DNA of 64,000 nt from positions 62,001 to 126,000 of the forward strand of contig NZ_DLFW01000023.1 of NCBI RefSeq assembly GCF_002482385.1. The letters run 5' to 3'. Within the stretch, counting starts at the first letter, position 1. Each line of letters starts with the position of its first letter. The notes beneath the pieces were generated by a model. It made no database searches. It was not told the origin of the DNA and worked only from the letters and a program-made list of their open reading frames with translations. The position numbers and the translations under genes are program-made. The stretch is from Dysgonomonas sp. UBA7710 (lineage in GTDB: Bacteria > Bacteroidota > Bacteroidia > Bacteroidales > Dysgonomonadaceae). This document shows positions 8,586 to 17,309 of this stretch, one piece after another.

Positions 8586-9458
8586 ATGTATTTCAGTAAA
8601 ACAAAAGAAATAGTTGCCATCCATGATCTTTCGGGCATTGGGAGGGTATCACTCACGGTAGTAATCCCTATACTTACATCTATGGGATTTCATGTCAGCC
8701 CCTTACCTACAGCAATTCTTTCCAGCCATACCCAGTATCCTCATTTTTCGTTCCTCGACCTGACAGATGAGATGCGGAAGATTATAGCTGAATGGAAGAA
8801 ACTGGGTGCAGGATTTGATACATTCTATTCCGGTTATCTGGGTTCTCCCGAACAGGTACAGATCGTGAAAGACTTCATTCAGGAGTTTCGCAAAGAAAAT
8901 AACCTTGTTGTTATAGATCCTGTACTGGGAGATAATGGCAGGTTATATACAGGTTTCGATCTTATTATTGTAGAGGAGATGAGACGATTAATTACCGTAG
9001 CTGATATAGTGACTCCTAATCTGACCGAACTCTTTTATCTGCTGGATATACCCTACGAAAAAGAATATACAGATGAGAAACTGAAGCAATACCTATTGGC
9101 TCTCTCCGAAAAAGGTCCCTCTATAGTTATCATTACCAGTGTGCCTGTAGCAGATGACCCGCATAAGACATCGGTATATGCTTATAACCGTAATGGCGGC
9201 CGTTTCTGGAAAGTGACCTGCCCTTATTTACCGGCACATTATCCGGGTGTGGGTGATACGTTCACCAGTGTTATCACCGGAGCAATGATGCAGGGCGACA
9301 GCTTGCCGATGGCTTTGGACCGTGCCACCCAGTTCTGTTATCAGGGGATAAGGGCTACATTCGGTTATGAATACGATTCGCGCGAAGGTATCCTGCTCGA
9401 AAAGGTCTTGCATAATCTGCATATTCCAATTCAGGTAAGTACATATGAGTTGATATAA
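8586..9458 (+). CDS. pdxY: pyridoxal/pyridoxamine kinase
   Basis: Phosphorylates B6 vitamers with ATP in cofactor salvage. 290 aa, ribokinase fold. The N-terminus VAIHDLSGIGRVSLTVVIP and the following SHTQYPHFSF segment are typical of PdxY-type pyridoxamine kinases. VIDPVLGDNGRLY and VTPNLTEL are the ribokinase core motifs, and PGVGDTFTSVITGA carries the anion hole and catalytic Asp. Full length. The thiamine-pathway kinase ThiD shares the fold, but the N-terminal motif favours PdxY. It stands alone, with the tag gene convergent. Confidence 0.85.
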   Translation: MYFSKTKEIVAIHDLSGIGRVSLTVVIPILTSMGFHVSPLPTAILSSHTQYPHFSFLDLTDEMRKIIAEWKKLGAGFDTFYSGYLGSPEQVQIVKDFIQEFRKENNLVVIDPVLGDNGRLYTGFDLIIVEEMRRLITVADIVTPNLTELFYLLDIPYEKEYTDEKLKQYLLALSEKGPSIVIITSVPVADDPHKTSVYAYNRNGGRFWKVTCPYLPAHYPGVGDTFTSVITGAMMQGDSLPMALDRATQFCYQGIRATFGYEYDSREGILLEKVLHNLHIPIQVSTYELI

Positions 9459-9505
9459 TTAAGATTTCACCATGATGTACTTTATTTTCTATCACTTATT
9501 ATAGC

Positions 9506-10087
9506 TTACTGTTTACTTGTCCTGCATATACAGCCGGTCAAGTGATCGTTTACATAACCTACGGCTTGCAGATGTGCGTAGCAAATTGTTGTGCCGAAAA
9601 ACTTAAATCCCCGCTTCTTCATATCCTTACTGATAGCATCCGACAGTGGCGTTGATGCAGGTACTTCGGCTAATGTTTTCCAATGGTTGATAATTGGTTT
9701 TCCGTCAGGCAGGAATGATTTCATATAGTTGCAGAAACTACCGAATTCTTTTTGTACATCGAGGAAAAGTCGGGCATTGGATATTGTCGCTTTTACTTTC
9801 AGTTTGTTACGGATAATACTCTCATCCTTTATCAGCCGTTCCACATCTTCCTCTGTGAATTTAGCAACTTTTTCGGCATCGAATCCGGCAAAGGCCTTTC
9901 TGTAACCGTCCCGTTTCCGGAGGATGGTTATCCAGCTCAGGCCGGCTTGAGCACTTTCGAGAACAAGGAATTCGAACATAGTTTTGTCGTCTGTCACTTC
10001 CGTACCCCATTCGTCGTCATGGTACTTTATGTATAAAGGATCATTTCCTACCCATCCGCAGCGGGTTATCTCTGTATTGTTACTCAT
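9506..10087 (-). CDS. tag: DNA-3-methyladenine glycosylase I
   Basis: Removes 3-methyladenine from alkylated DNA (base excision repair). 193 aa, full length. RCGWVGNDPLYIKYHDDEWG at the N-terminus and HLQAVGYVNDHLTGC at the C-terminus hold the Cys/His zinc ligands of the Tag family. LESAQAGLSWITILRKRDGYRKAF is the helix-hairpin-helix region with the substrate-pocket Glu and Trp. The call is secure. Confidence 0.95.
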   Translation of the reverse strand: MSNNTEITRCGWVGNDPLYIKYHDDEWGTEVTDDKTMFEFLVLESAQAGLSWITILRKRDGYRKAFAGFDAEKVAKFTEEDVERLIKDESIIRNKLKVKATISNARLFLDVQKEFGSFCNYMKSFLPDGKPIINHWKTLAEVPASTPLSDAISKDMKKRGFKFFGTTICYAHLQAVGYVNDHLTGCICRTSKQ

Positions 10088-10300
10088 AAAATTTATTGTT
10101 TATTATATCTATTTTAATTGCAGTTTCATCATAATATCTATTTGTTCATCATCACCTAGTTTTATCTCTATCTCTTTCATACTATATACCTATACCTGCT
10201 AAATACGCTATTATAGTTTAAAAATACAATATTAATTATGATTCCAGGTTGATTTGAAAATTAAAATCTTTAATTTTATAGTGAAATAGTAAAGAAAAGA

Positions 10301-10828
10301 ATGATCGTAACACAAAAAAAGAATGTTCCGCGAAAGGCGTTAGTAAACAAATATCTTCCGGTCAACTACAAAGATATTTTCGAATGTATCATAGAGAATA
10401 CACCAATCATTACGGCTGATGATATTCAGGTTGCCTTCTGGACTGTGAATCCTAAATGGCTCAAAAATCTTTACCGTATCCGCAATACTTTGGTTAAGCC
10501 ATTCGGACTCAAAGGAGATGAAAATAAGAATGCTGAAGAAATTGAGCGCTGTATCCGTGAAGGTACTGACTATGGCCTTATGTCTGTCCCTGACAAGTCA
10601 GAAAATGAAACGGTACTTTGTCTCAGCGACAAACATTTGTCAGCACATTTGTCTGTCTATATAGAGAGTGAGGGTAATAAGCAGATTATTAATGTTATCA
10701 CATTGGTTAAGTTTCATAACTGGCTCGGATGTGCTTATTTCTATGCTATTTGTCCTTTCCATCATATTGTGGTGAGAAAAATGCTGAAATATGCCACTAA
10801 AACCTGTATCGGGAAGGATATAAAATAA
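10301..10828 (+). CDS. DUF2867 family protein
   Basis: 175 aa with no signal peptide. The pattern VAFWTVNPKWLKNLYRIRNTL-KPFGL ... DKHLSAHLSVYI ... ITLVKFHNWLGCAYFYAICPFHHIVV matches DUF2867, a SRPBCC-like family found alone or fused to NAD-dependent epimerases. Function unknown; a small-molecule cavity is inferred from the fold. Single gene, convergent with the carbonic anhydrase. Confidence 0.75.
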   Translation: MIVTQKKNVPRKALVNKYLPVNYKDIFECIIENTPIITADDIQVAFWTVNPKWLKNLYRIRNTLVKPFGLKGDENKNAEEIERCIREGTDYGLMSVPDKSENETVLCLSDKHLSAHLSVYIESEGNKQIINVITLVKFHNWLGCAYFYAICPFHHIVVRKMLKYATKTCIGKDIK

Positions 10829-10864
10829 AACAGGCTGCAGTGCATTTTTGTCCTGCAACCTGTC
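10829..10864. terminator. terminator between convergent genes
   Basis: Hairpin ACAGG-c-TGCAG (10830-10840) with CTGCA-a-CCTGT (to 10863) around a T-rich loop, just after the DUF2867 stop and 25 bp from the carbonic anhydrase stop. Confidence 0.6.
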
Positions 10865-10888
10865 ACCGGAAGGTTTACTGTTTAGCTA

Positions 10889-11668
10889 TCAGAAAAAGTC
10901 TACCCGTCCTGTTTCCATATGGTATACTCCTCCTACAATTTTTATTTCTCCCTTTTCTTCCATTTCTTTCAGTATAGGACTTTTTACCCGAATTTCTTCC
11001 ATTGTCAATTTTACATTGTCGTCGCAAACTTTTTGTACGAATTCAGGATTATTGGAAGTCTTATCTCCCTCAAAATCTTTAGACGCCAAAGTTACAGCAG
11101 GACGTATTCTGGAAAGTAATGTTGTGATATTTCCAAGTTTTACATCGTCTATAGCTGATTTTATAGCTCCGCAATGCTCGTGTCCCAGTACCACTACCAG
11201 TTTAGAACCCGAAACTTTACATGCAAATTCCAGACTTCCCAGTATATCGGGATTTACCACATTTCCTGCCACACGTGCTACAAATATATCTCCTATTCCC
11301 CTATGAAATACATCTTCGACAGGAATGCGCGAGTCGAGACAAGATACTATTACAGCTTTAGGATATTGCCCTAATGCAGCTTCTCTGACACGCTCCGAAT
11401 TATTACGTACGGTAAGGTTATCTTCTGTAAATTCCTTATTTCCCTGTTTTAGAATCTCTAATACAGTGTCCGGTGTCAGTTGTGCCTGCTCTTCGGCTGT
11501 CAGAACCGGGTTGCTCAATATTTCTTCTTCCGGGATCTTTATATCTGTATTCTGAACCTCTGAATTGTTATCTACTTTGACAGGTTTTTGGCAAGATGTA
11601 AAGATTCCAAAGACGCCAGCTAGTGAAAAGAATAGTATACTATTCAATACAAAATTTTTCATGATCAT
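10889..11668 (-). CDS. lipoprotein beta-carbonic anhydrase
   Basis: Interconverts CO2 and bicarbonate. 259 aa. The beta-class zinc site is complete: Cys110 in CLDSRIP with Asp112/Arg114 as the catalytic dyad, and His163/Cys166 in HEHCGA. The first 26 residues form a lipoprotein signal with lipobox Cys26 (IFTSC), and a ~40-residue linker precedes the catalytic domain, so the enzyme should sit in the periplasm or on the outer membrane. Most beta-class enzymes are cytosolic. Start from the second Met (residue 3) is equally possible. Confidence 0.9.
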   Translation of the reverse strand: MIMKNFVLNSILFFSLAGVFGIFTSCQKPVKVDNNSEVQNTDIKIPEEEILSNPVLTAEEQAQLTPDTVLEILKQGNKEFTEDNLTVRNNSERVREAALGQYPKAVIVSCLDSRIPVEDVFHRGIGDIFVARVAGNVVNPDILGSLEFACKVSGSKLVVVLGHEHCGAIKSAIDDVKLGNITTLLSRIRPAVTLASKDFEGDKTSNNPEFVQKVCDDNVKLTMEEIRVKSPILKEMEEKGEIKIVGGVYHMETGRVDFF

Positions 11669-11895
11669 GCTTAATGGATGTGTTATTAAATCTCGAATTC
11701 TTAATATTATATAGCCTTTTTATTGATGTGTTTGCAACTAATAGTTTTTCTAGTTTTGTATAAATTACATAATTAGCCAATCCGAATAGAACAATATATT
11801 TAATATATAACAATACTGTTTTAGAATTGTTCTTTCATAAATCAGTATTATATCGGGTTAATCTTTTTTATTAATCATGATAATCAAAATAATTA

Positions 11896-11903
11896 TATTT
11901 TTG
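11896..11903 (+). promoter_or_regulatory. -7 box TATTTTTG of the sulfatase maturase
   Basis: Exact TAnnTTTG match 25 bp before the ATG in an AT-rich upstream region. Confidence 0.4.
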
Positions 11904-11928
11904 TAGTCAGATCAATATTATTAGAAAA

Positions 11929-13119
11929 ATGTCAGCTACCTACTATGTTTCCCCTTTTTCTAAACCGTTGTATGTTATGTTGAAGCCGGTCGGAGCCGTC
12001 TGTAATCTCCGGTGTAAATACTGTTATTATCTCGAAAAGAAGGATTTGTATCCTGATTCGAAAAATTATATAATGAGTGATGATTTGCTGGAATCTTTTA
12101 TCGAGCAATATCTCAATGCACAGACTATGCAGGAAGTCATGTTTACATGGCATGGGGGTGAGACTTTGATGCGCAATAGAAGTTTCTATCAAAAGGCACT
12201 TGAATTGCAGCGAAAATATGGAAGGGGGCGACAAATAGCAAACAGTATACAGACTAATGGTACTTTACTTACTGATGACTGGTGTAAATTTTTCAAAGAC
12301 AATAATTTTTTAGTTGGTATTTCTGTTGATGGACCTCAGCATTGTCATGATGTATATCGTAAGACGATGGATAACCGTCCTTCTTTTTATCAGGTAATGA
12401 GAGGTCTTGCCTTATTGAAAAAGCATGATGTAGAATTTAATATAATGGGTGTAGTGAATGACTACAATGTAAATTTTCCTCTCGAATTCTATAATTTTTT
12501 CAAGAGTATTGATTGTCGTTATATTCAATTTGCAGGTATTGTAGAGAAAGTTGACGGAGACTTTGCTCCGTGGAATGTTCCCTCAGAGAAATGGGGTGAT
12601 TTTCTAATTGCTATTTTCGATGAATGGGTGAAGCAGGACGTTGGCACGTTTTTTATTCAGTATTTCGACTCCACACTGGCTAATTGGATGGGCGTTTCAC
12701 CCGGAATTTGTATACAGGCAAAGACTTGTGGTCATGCGGGAGTGATGGAGTTTAACGGAGATGTGTATAGTTGCGATCATTTTGTATATCCGGAATATAA
12801 ACTGGGGAATATAAATAACAGAACGCTGACCGAAATGATGTATTCCGACGAACAGATCAAGTTTGGCAATGATAAATATGATAAACTACCCTCTCAGTGC
12901 AAAAATTGCAAGTATCTTTTTGCCTGTAATGGCGAATGCCCTAAGAACAGGATAATTAAAACAGATTCCGGAGAGGAAGGACTAAATTATTTATGCAAAG
13001 GATATTATAAGTTTTTCGATCACGTAGCGCCTTATATGGATTTTATGAAAAATGAATTGGATAATCAACGTTCGCCGATGAATGTGATGGATGCTGTAAA
13101 AAACGGATATTTCATATAA
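11929..13119 (+). CDS. anaerobic sulfatase-maturating enzyme, radical SAM/SPASM
   Basis: Converts the active-site Cys or Ser of sulfatases to formylglycine without oxygen. 396 aa, full length. The radical SAM CX3CX2C motif is Cys25, Cys29, Cys32 (AVCNLRCKYCYYLEK). TWHGGETL and ISVDGPQHCHD follow. The C-terminal SPASM cysteines lie in CGHAGVMEFNGDVYSCDHF and CKNCKYLFACNGECPKNR, which bind two auxiliary 4Fe-4S clusters. No sulfatase gene is in the window, so it must serve sulfatases elsewhere, such as those used on host mucins or sulfated glycans. Confidence 0.9.
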   Translation: MSATYYVSPFSKPLYVMLKPVGAVCNLRCKYCYYLEKKDLYPDSKNYIMSDDLLESFIEQYLNAQTMQEVMFTWHGGETLMRNRSFYQKALELQRKYGRGRQIANSIQTNGTLLTDDWCKFFKDNNFLVGISVDGPQHCHDVYRKTMDNRPSFYQVMRGLALLKKHDVEFNIMGVVNDYNVNFPLEFYNFFKSIDCRYIQFAGIVEKVDGDFAPWNVPSEKWGDFLIAIFDEWVKQDVGTFFIQYFDSTLANWMGVSPGICIQAKTCGHAGVMEFNGDVYSCDHFVYPEYKLGNINNRTLTEMMYSDEQIKFGNDKYDKLPSQCKNCKYLFACNGECPKNRIIKTDSGEEGLNYLCKGYYKFFDHVAPYMDFMKNELDNQRSPMNVMDAVKNGYFI

Positions 13120-13122
13120 ACA

Positions 13123-13158
13123 GAAACGGGACCATCCAAATGAAAGGTCCCGTTCTTG
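13123..13158. terminator. bidirectional terminator between maturase and flavodoxin
   Basis: Perfect stem AACGGGACC (13125-13133) with GGTCCCGTT (13146-13154), 12-nt loop, flanked by A and T runs; it lies between convergent stops. Confidence 0.8.
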
Positions 13159-13174
13159 TACATCTGTCGATAAA

Positions 13175-13681
13175 TCAATCAAATTCCTTCTTTAATTGCT
13201 CCACCCACTCTTTTACTCTTTTGTCTGTCTTGCTATGCTGGTTTTCGAAATCGATCGCCAGTCCCACAAATTTACCATCCCGCACGGCACGTGAATGTTC
13301 GAATGTATAGCCTTCTGTTGAAGTAAATCCTACAAGAGTAGCTCCGATAGCTTCGAATGTTTCGGCTAGTATACCTATACCGTCTACAAAGTTTTCAGGG
13401 TATTTTACCTGATCGCCTAAGCCAAAGATAGCAATCTTCTTCCCTTTCATCTTCAATGTTTCCAACTCGGGCTTCACTTCGTCCCAATAAGTAGGCAGTT
13501 CACCATCGAACCATGTGGAAACACCTATGATAATATTGCTATAGCCTTCAAAATCTTTTGTCCATGCATCTTCTATGGGAATAATATCAATCTTGTCCTC
13601 TCCGAATGCAGCTTTAACTTTTTTAGCTACTGCCGCGGTTTTCGTTGTGCTTGTTCCGTAAAACAATCCTATTTTTTTCAT
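13175..13681 (-). CDS. fldA: flavodoxin
   Basis: FMN electron carrier, 168 aa, long-chain type. The phosphate loop GLFYGTSTTKTAAVA is at residues 4-18, with the FMN loops STWFDGELPTYWDE near residue 55 and GLGDQVKYPENFVDGIG near 91. It lies 123 bp after the E1 gene, separated by a repeat hairpin, and may be partly co-transcribed with it. A link to the 2-oxoacid ferredoxin/flavodoxin oxidoreductase IorAB at 26.7-28.9 kb is possible but not shown. Confidence 0.93.
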   Translation of the reverse strand: MKKIGLFYGTSTTKTAAVAKKVKAAFGEDKIDIIPIEDAWTKDFEGYSNIIIGVSTWFDGELPTYWDEVKPELETLKMKGKKIAIFGLGDQVKYPENFVDGIGILAETFEAIGATLVGFTSTEGYTFEHSRAVRDGKFVGLAIDFENQHSKTDKRVKEWVEQLKKEFD

Positions 13682-13690
13682 ATCTGTTAA

Positions 13691-13804
13691 GTTATAGCCC
13701 CTCCTGGCCTCCCCTTGAGGGGAGGGACTCAGAGAGTCGAAGGGTGTTTCAATATTTTTATTTTGGGGTTTACAGAAGTCCCCCTTGGGGGATTTAGGGG
13801 GCTG
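13691..13804. repeat. GC-rich word-repeat hairpins between flavodoxin and E1
   Basis: Two perfect hairpins: CCTCCCC-TTGA-GGGGAGG (13708-13725) and CCCCC-TT-GGGGG (13780-13790), followed by GATTTAGGGGG. They look like the dispersed CCCCTAAATCCCC-type intergenic repeats common in Bacteroidota. The second hairpin reaches the E1 stop codon and could end or attenuate transcription into fldA. Confidence 0.55.
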
Positions 13805-15838
13805 CTAGTATTCTAAAAGTTTCTTAGCCCCTTCATATATCCGGTCTTCTCCCGGTAGTATGGCTTTCTCCAGTATAGGATTGAAGCCTACCGGAGTAAA
13901 TGTGGAACCTACACGCTGCACAGGAGCATCCAGATAGCGGAACATTTCAGTTCCTATCATGGCAGCTATTTCCGCACCAAAACCAGAAAAAACTTTATCT
14001 TCGTGTACAACAAGTACCTTGCTGGTTTTCTTCACCGATTCGAAAATGGCATCTTTGTCGAGAGGTATAAGCGAACGTATATCGATTACCTCCACATCCC
14101 AGCCGTCTTCTTTGGCAAGGCGTTCGGCAACATTCAGGCAGAAGAGAGTTGTATTCCCATAAGTAATGATACTAAGATCTTTACCCGGACGGCGGATGCG
14201 GGCCTTTCCGAAAGGTACTTCGAAATCGTCGGGGATGACGGTCGAGGCTTCTACTGAATTGTATAATGCTTTCGGTTCGAGGAATACTGTAAATCCTTCG
14301 GAACGCATACTTGTACGCAGCAGTCCTGCCGCATCATCGGCAAAAGACGGATATACGATGCGCGCTCCCGGAAGTGTTGTTAATGTTCCTTCCAGATTCT
14401 GTGAGTGGTACATCCCTCCACCGATAAATCCGCCTGAGGCCAGCCTTAGAGTAATATTCGGCGCAAATTTACCGTTGCTTCGCCAGTAGTCGTGCGTACA
14501 TTCCACATACTGCTCCATTGCCGGCCAGAAGTAGTCGGCAAACTCGGCTCCTTCTATTACTATTCTTATCTTTTTGTCGAAACGGCTCATTCCATTCGCT
14601 GTGGCCACAATGTAGTCTTCGGCAATCGGCGCATTGAATACACGCGCTTCGCCAAATTCCTGTTGCATGCCTTTCGATACATTAAACACACCTCCCTTAT
14701 CTTTGTTGGCAACATCCTGCCCCCAAAGGAAGGTATCGGGATTGTGGCGGAATTCGGCTTTTAATGTTTCGTTCAATGCGGTAACGAGATTTTTCTTTTC
14801 TCCTTCTTCATTGTGTGTGCCGTCGACATATTTCTGTGGCTGATATGGTTCGGGTGTTACAAAATCGAATATAGATGCCGGGTCAGGGTCCGGTGCTGTC
14901 AGAGCCTTTTTATTCGCGGCGCTCAATTCTTTCTTCGCATTTGCTTCTATTTCTTTCAGTTCCTCTTCTGTAAAGCGTTTATAGCGTAACATCATACGGC
15001 GGAACTTCATCAGAGGGTCGGCTTCCTTTACATATTTCAACTCGTTTTCGTCACGGTAAAGTGTATGTTTATCCGAGTTGGAGTGTGAGCCGATACGCAC
15101 GCAATTGGCGTGTACTATTACCGGAGTGCGGTTTGCAATAGCATATTCACGGGCTTCGGTCATGGCGTTCATTGAATCGAAAACATCCTTACCGTTACAA
15201 TATATGATTCGCAGATTTTTAATTCCTCTAAAATTTTCAGAAGCTTTACGGTTGGCTGTCTGGTCTTTTTTAGGAACAGATATACCATAGCCGTTGTCCT
15301 GTACGACAAGGATAAAAGGCAGTTGCTCTTTTGATGCCCCATTAATCGCTTCGTATACATAACCTTCAGATGTGGATGAATCTCCATGCGAGGCTATCGC
15401 CACCCCTTTATGGTTATAGTAGACCATCGCGCGGGCGGTACCTACAGCCTGAGAGTCATGGTTGGCAGTCGCTGATGATACATTCTGTATTCCCCATTCG
15501 GGTTTGGCAAAGTGGTTCGACATATGACGCCCGCCACTGGCAGGGTCGGTAGCTTTTGATATACCGTTCAGTATCAGTTCTTCGGCGGTCAGGCCTGCTG
15601 ACAGAACGGTGAGCATATCCCTGTAATAAGGAAACATAAAATCTTCGCCCCTCTTGAAAACTTGTCCCATTGCCAACTGGATGCCGTCATGCCCCGCATA
15701 AGGCGCATGATACGACCATCCCAGCGATTGCAGGAGATAAGCCGGAGCTTTCTCGTCGATAGCACGCCCCAATGTCATCAGGTGATACCATTTTTTGAGC
15801 GTTTCTTTGTCTGTGGTTTTTATATCGTATTTTTTCAT
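13805..15838 (-). CDS. branched-chain 2-oxoacid dehydrogenase E1, alpha-beta fusion
   Basis: Thiamine-diphosphate decarboxylase component of the branched-chain keto-acid (2-oxoisovalerate) dehydrogenase complex, making acyl-CoA starters for branched fatty acids. 677 aa. Residues ~1-330 are the alpha part, with the TPP motif HGDSSTSEGYVYEAINGASKEQ ... QDNGYGIS split here into GDSSTSEG and the closing Asn-Gly. Residues ~345-677 are the beta part (FLWGQDVANKDKGGVF ... NAPIAEDYI ... VIEGAEFADYFWPA). The linker is the Pro/Asp-rich stretch near 318-340. Alpha and beta are separate genes in many bacteria; the fusion is frequent in Bacteroidota. The E2 gene is 89 bp upstream. Confidence 0.92.
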   Translation of the reverse strand: MKKYDIKTTDKETLKKWYHLMTLGRAIDEKAPAYLLQSLGWSYHAPYAGHDGIQLAMGQVFKRGEDFMFPYYRDMLTVLSAGLTAEELILNGISKATDPASGGRHMSNHFAKPEWGIQNVSSATANHDSQAVGTARAMVYYNHKGVAIASHGDSSTSEGYVYEAINGASKEQLPFILVVQDNGYGISVPKKDQTANRKASENFRGIKNLRIIYCNGKDVFDSMNAMTEAREYAIANRTPVIVHANCVRIGSHSNSDKHTLYRDENELKYVKEADPLMKFRRMMLRYKRFTEEELKEIEANAKKELSAANKKALTAPDPDPASIFDFVTPEPYQPQKYVDGTHNEEGEKKNLVTALNETLKAEFRHNPDTFLWGQDVANKDKGGVFNVSKGMQQEFGEARVFNAPIAEDYIVATANGMSRFDKKIRIVIEGAEFADYFWPAMEQYVECTHDYWRSNGKFAPNITLRLASGGFIGGGMYHSQNLEGTLTTLPGARIVYPSFADDAAGLLRTSMRSEGFTVFLEPKALYNSVEASTVIPDDFEVPFGKARIRRPGKDLSIITYGNTTLFCLNVAERLAKEDGWDVEVIDIRSLIPLDKDAIFESVKKTSKVLVVHEDKVFSGFGAEIAAMIGTEMFRYLDAPVQRVGSTFTPVGFNPILEKAILPGEDRIYEGAKKLLEY

Positions 15839-15850
15839 TCTTATTTTTTG

Positions 15851-15927
15851 TTAGTTGACAAGTAGACGAGATATGAGATACAAGTTAGAAACTCGTTTAC
15901 TTGTACCTTGTCTACTTGTATCTGAGT
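15851..15927. repeat. word-repeat hairpin, CAAGTAGACAAG family, copy 1
   Basis: The left arm GACAAGTAGACGAGATATG... (15857 on) and right arm CTTGTACCTTGTCTACTTG (15900-15918) pair imperfectly. It fills the E2-E1 gap. The same words occur at 23570-23646 and 54192-54229. Confidence 0.7.
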
Positions 15928-17283
15928 TTATTCATTCCAGTTTTCCAGATACTCTGCTATACGGTACAGGAAGTTCCCTCCCAGCATGCCGTCTATCACC
16001 CGGTGATCGTACGACAATGACAGATACATCTTGTGACGGATAGCTATTACATCTCCCTCAGGAGTTTCTACTATAGAAGGTTTCTTTTCGATAATACCTA
16101 CCCCCAGAATCGCAACTTCCGGTTGATTGATGATCGGAGTACCGAACAAACTCTTGAATGAACCGAAATTAGTTATTGTAAATGTACCGCCTTGTATTTC
16201 GTCCGGCATCAGTTTGTTAGCACGGGCCTTGTTTGCCAGAGAACTTACCGATGCTGCTATTCCGCTGATGCTTAGTTTATCTGCATCTTTTACGACAGGC
16301 ACAATCAGATTACCATCGTTCAGCGATACGGCAACACCCACATTGATACGTTTCTTCTCGATAATATTGTATCCGTCTACCGATGAGTTTACACGGGGGA
16401 AGTCTTTCAGAGACTTAGCTGTCGCCTCTACGATTGCAGGCATATAAGTAAGGCTGATACCTTCGCGTTTTTTGAATGCATCTTTGTTTTCTTCGCGCCA
16501 TTTTACCAGTTTGGTTACATCTACTTCGATTACGTTGGTTACGTGCGGAGAAATCTTTTTGGATGAAGTCATGCGGTCGGCAATAATCTTGCGTATAGGG
16601 TCCATTGCAATTATAGTATCGCCATCGGCTACAGCCACAGGAACAGCAGGCTTCGGCGCATCATTGGTTTGTGAATGTGAAGCCGTTGCAGCCGCCGGTT
16701 TTTCTGCTGCTGCGGATTTTGGTTTTGCTTCCGTAGCTGAGATTCCTTTTTTCTTGTTGTCTATATATTTTTCTATATCGCGTTTGCTCAGACGACCCTC
16801 GTATCCGGAGCCCGGAATAGCGTCGAGTTCATCTTTGTCAATCTTGGCGTCGCGGGCTTTTCCGAGAACAACAGGCGAATACCATCTGTCACCACTGTTT
16901 TTTGTAGCGGGTGCACTTACTGCCGGTTCGGCGGATGCAGCAGCCGGAGCGGCTTTTTCTTCTGCTTTTGCCGGAGTCGAAGGTTCTGCTTTCTTTTCAG
17001 CAGCCGGAGCCGGAGCAGCATCTTCACTCTCGCCTTCTTCATCTTCGAGTTGTACGATCGCAACCACTGTGCCTACGGCAACAGTATCTCCTTCCTTAAA
17101 TAATATTTCAAGTATCTTACCTGCGACAGGCGACGGGATTTCCGCACTTACCTTTGCTGTATTCACTTCGAACAATACATCATCTTCGTTGATAGTGTCG
17201 CCTACTTTAACCGACCACGAAATGATTGTCCCTTCTGTAATACTTTCGCCCAGTTTGGGCATTTTTATTTCAAATTTTGACAT
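15928..17283 (-). CDS. branched-chain 2-oxoacid dehydrogenase E2 (dihydrolipoyl acyltransferase)
   Basis: Core acyltransferase of the complex, 451 aa. The lipoyl domain is at residues 1-78 with lipoyl Lys44 in NTAKVSAE. An Ala/Pro/Glu linker covers ~80-128, the E3/E1-binding domain ~131-172 (SPVVLGKARDAKID ... GYEGRLSKRDIEKYI), a second Ala-rich linker ~178-212, and the catalytic domain ~220-451 with His in LSYDHRVIDGMLGG. Full length with one lipoyl domain. The lipoate ligase that would load Lys44 is the next gene upstream in the same operon. Confidence 0.93.
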   Translation of the reverse strand: MSKFEIKMPKLGESITEGTIISWSVKVGDTINEDDVLFEVNTAKVSAEIPSPVAGKILEILFKEGDTVAVGTVVAIVQLEDEEGESEDAAPAPAAEKKAEPSTPAKAEEKAAPAAASAEPAVSAPATKNSGDRWYSPVVLGKARDAKIDKDELDAIPGSGYEGRLSKRDIEKYIDNKKKGISATEAKPKSAAAEKPAAATASHSQTNDAPKPAVPVAVADGDTIIAMDPIRKIIADRMTSSKKISPHVTNVIEVDVTKLVKWREENKDAFKKREGISLTYMPAIVEATAKSLKDFPRVNSSVDGYNIIEKKRINVGVAVSLNDGNLIVPVVKDADKLSISGIAASVSSLANKARANKLMPDEIQGGTFTITNFGSFKSLFGTPIINQPEVAILGVGIIEKKPSIVETPEGDVIAIRHKMYLSLSYDHRVIDGMLGGNFLYRIAEYLENWNE

Positions 17284-17309
17284 GGTTATTTATATATTTT
17301 GGTTTATTC

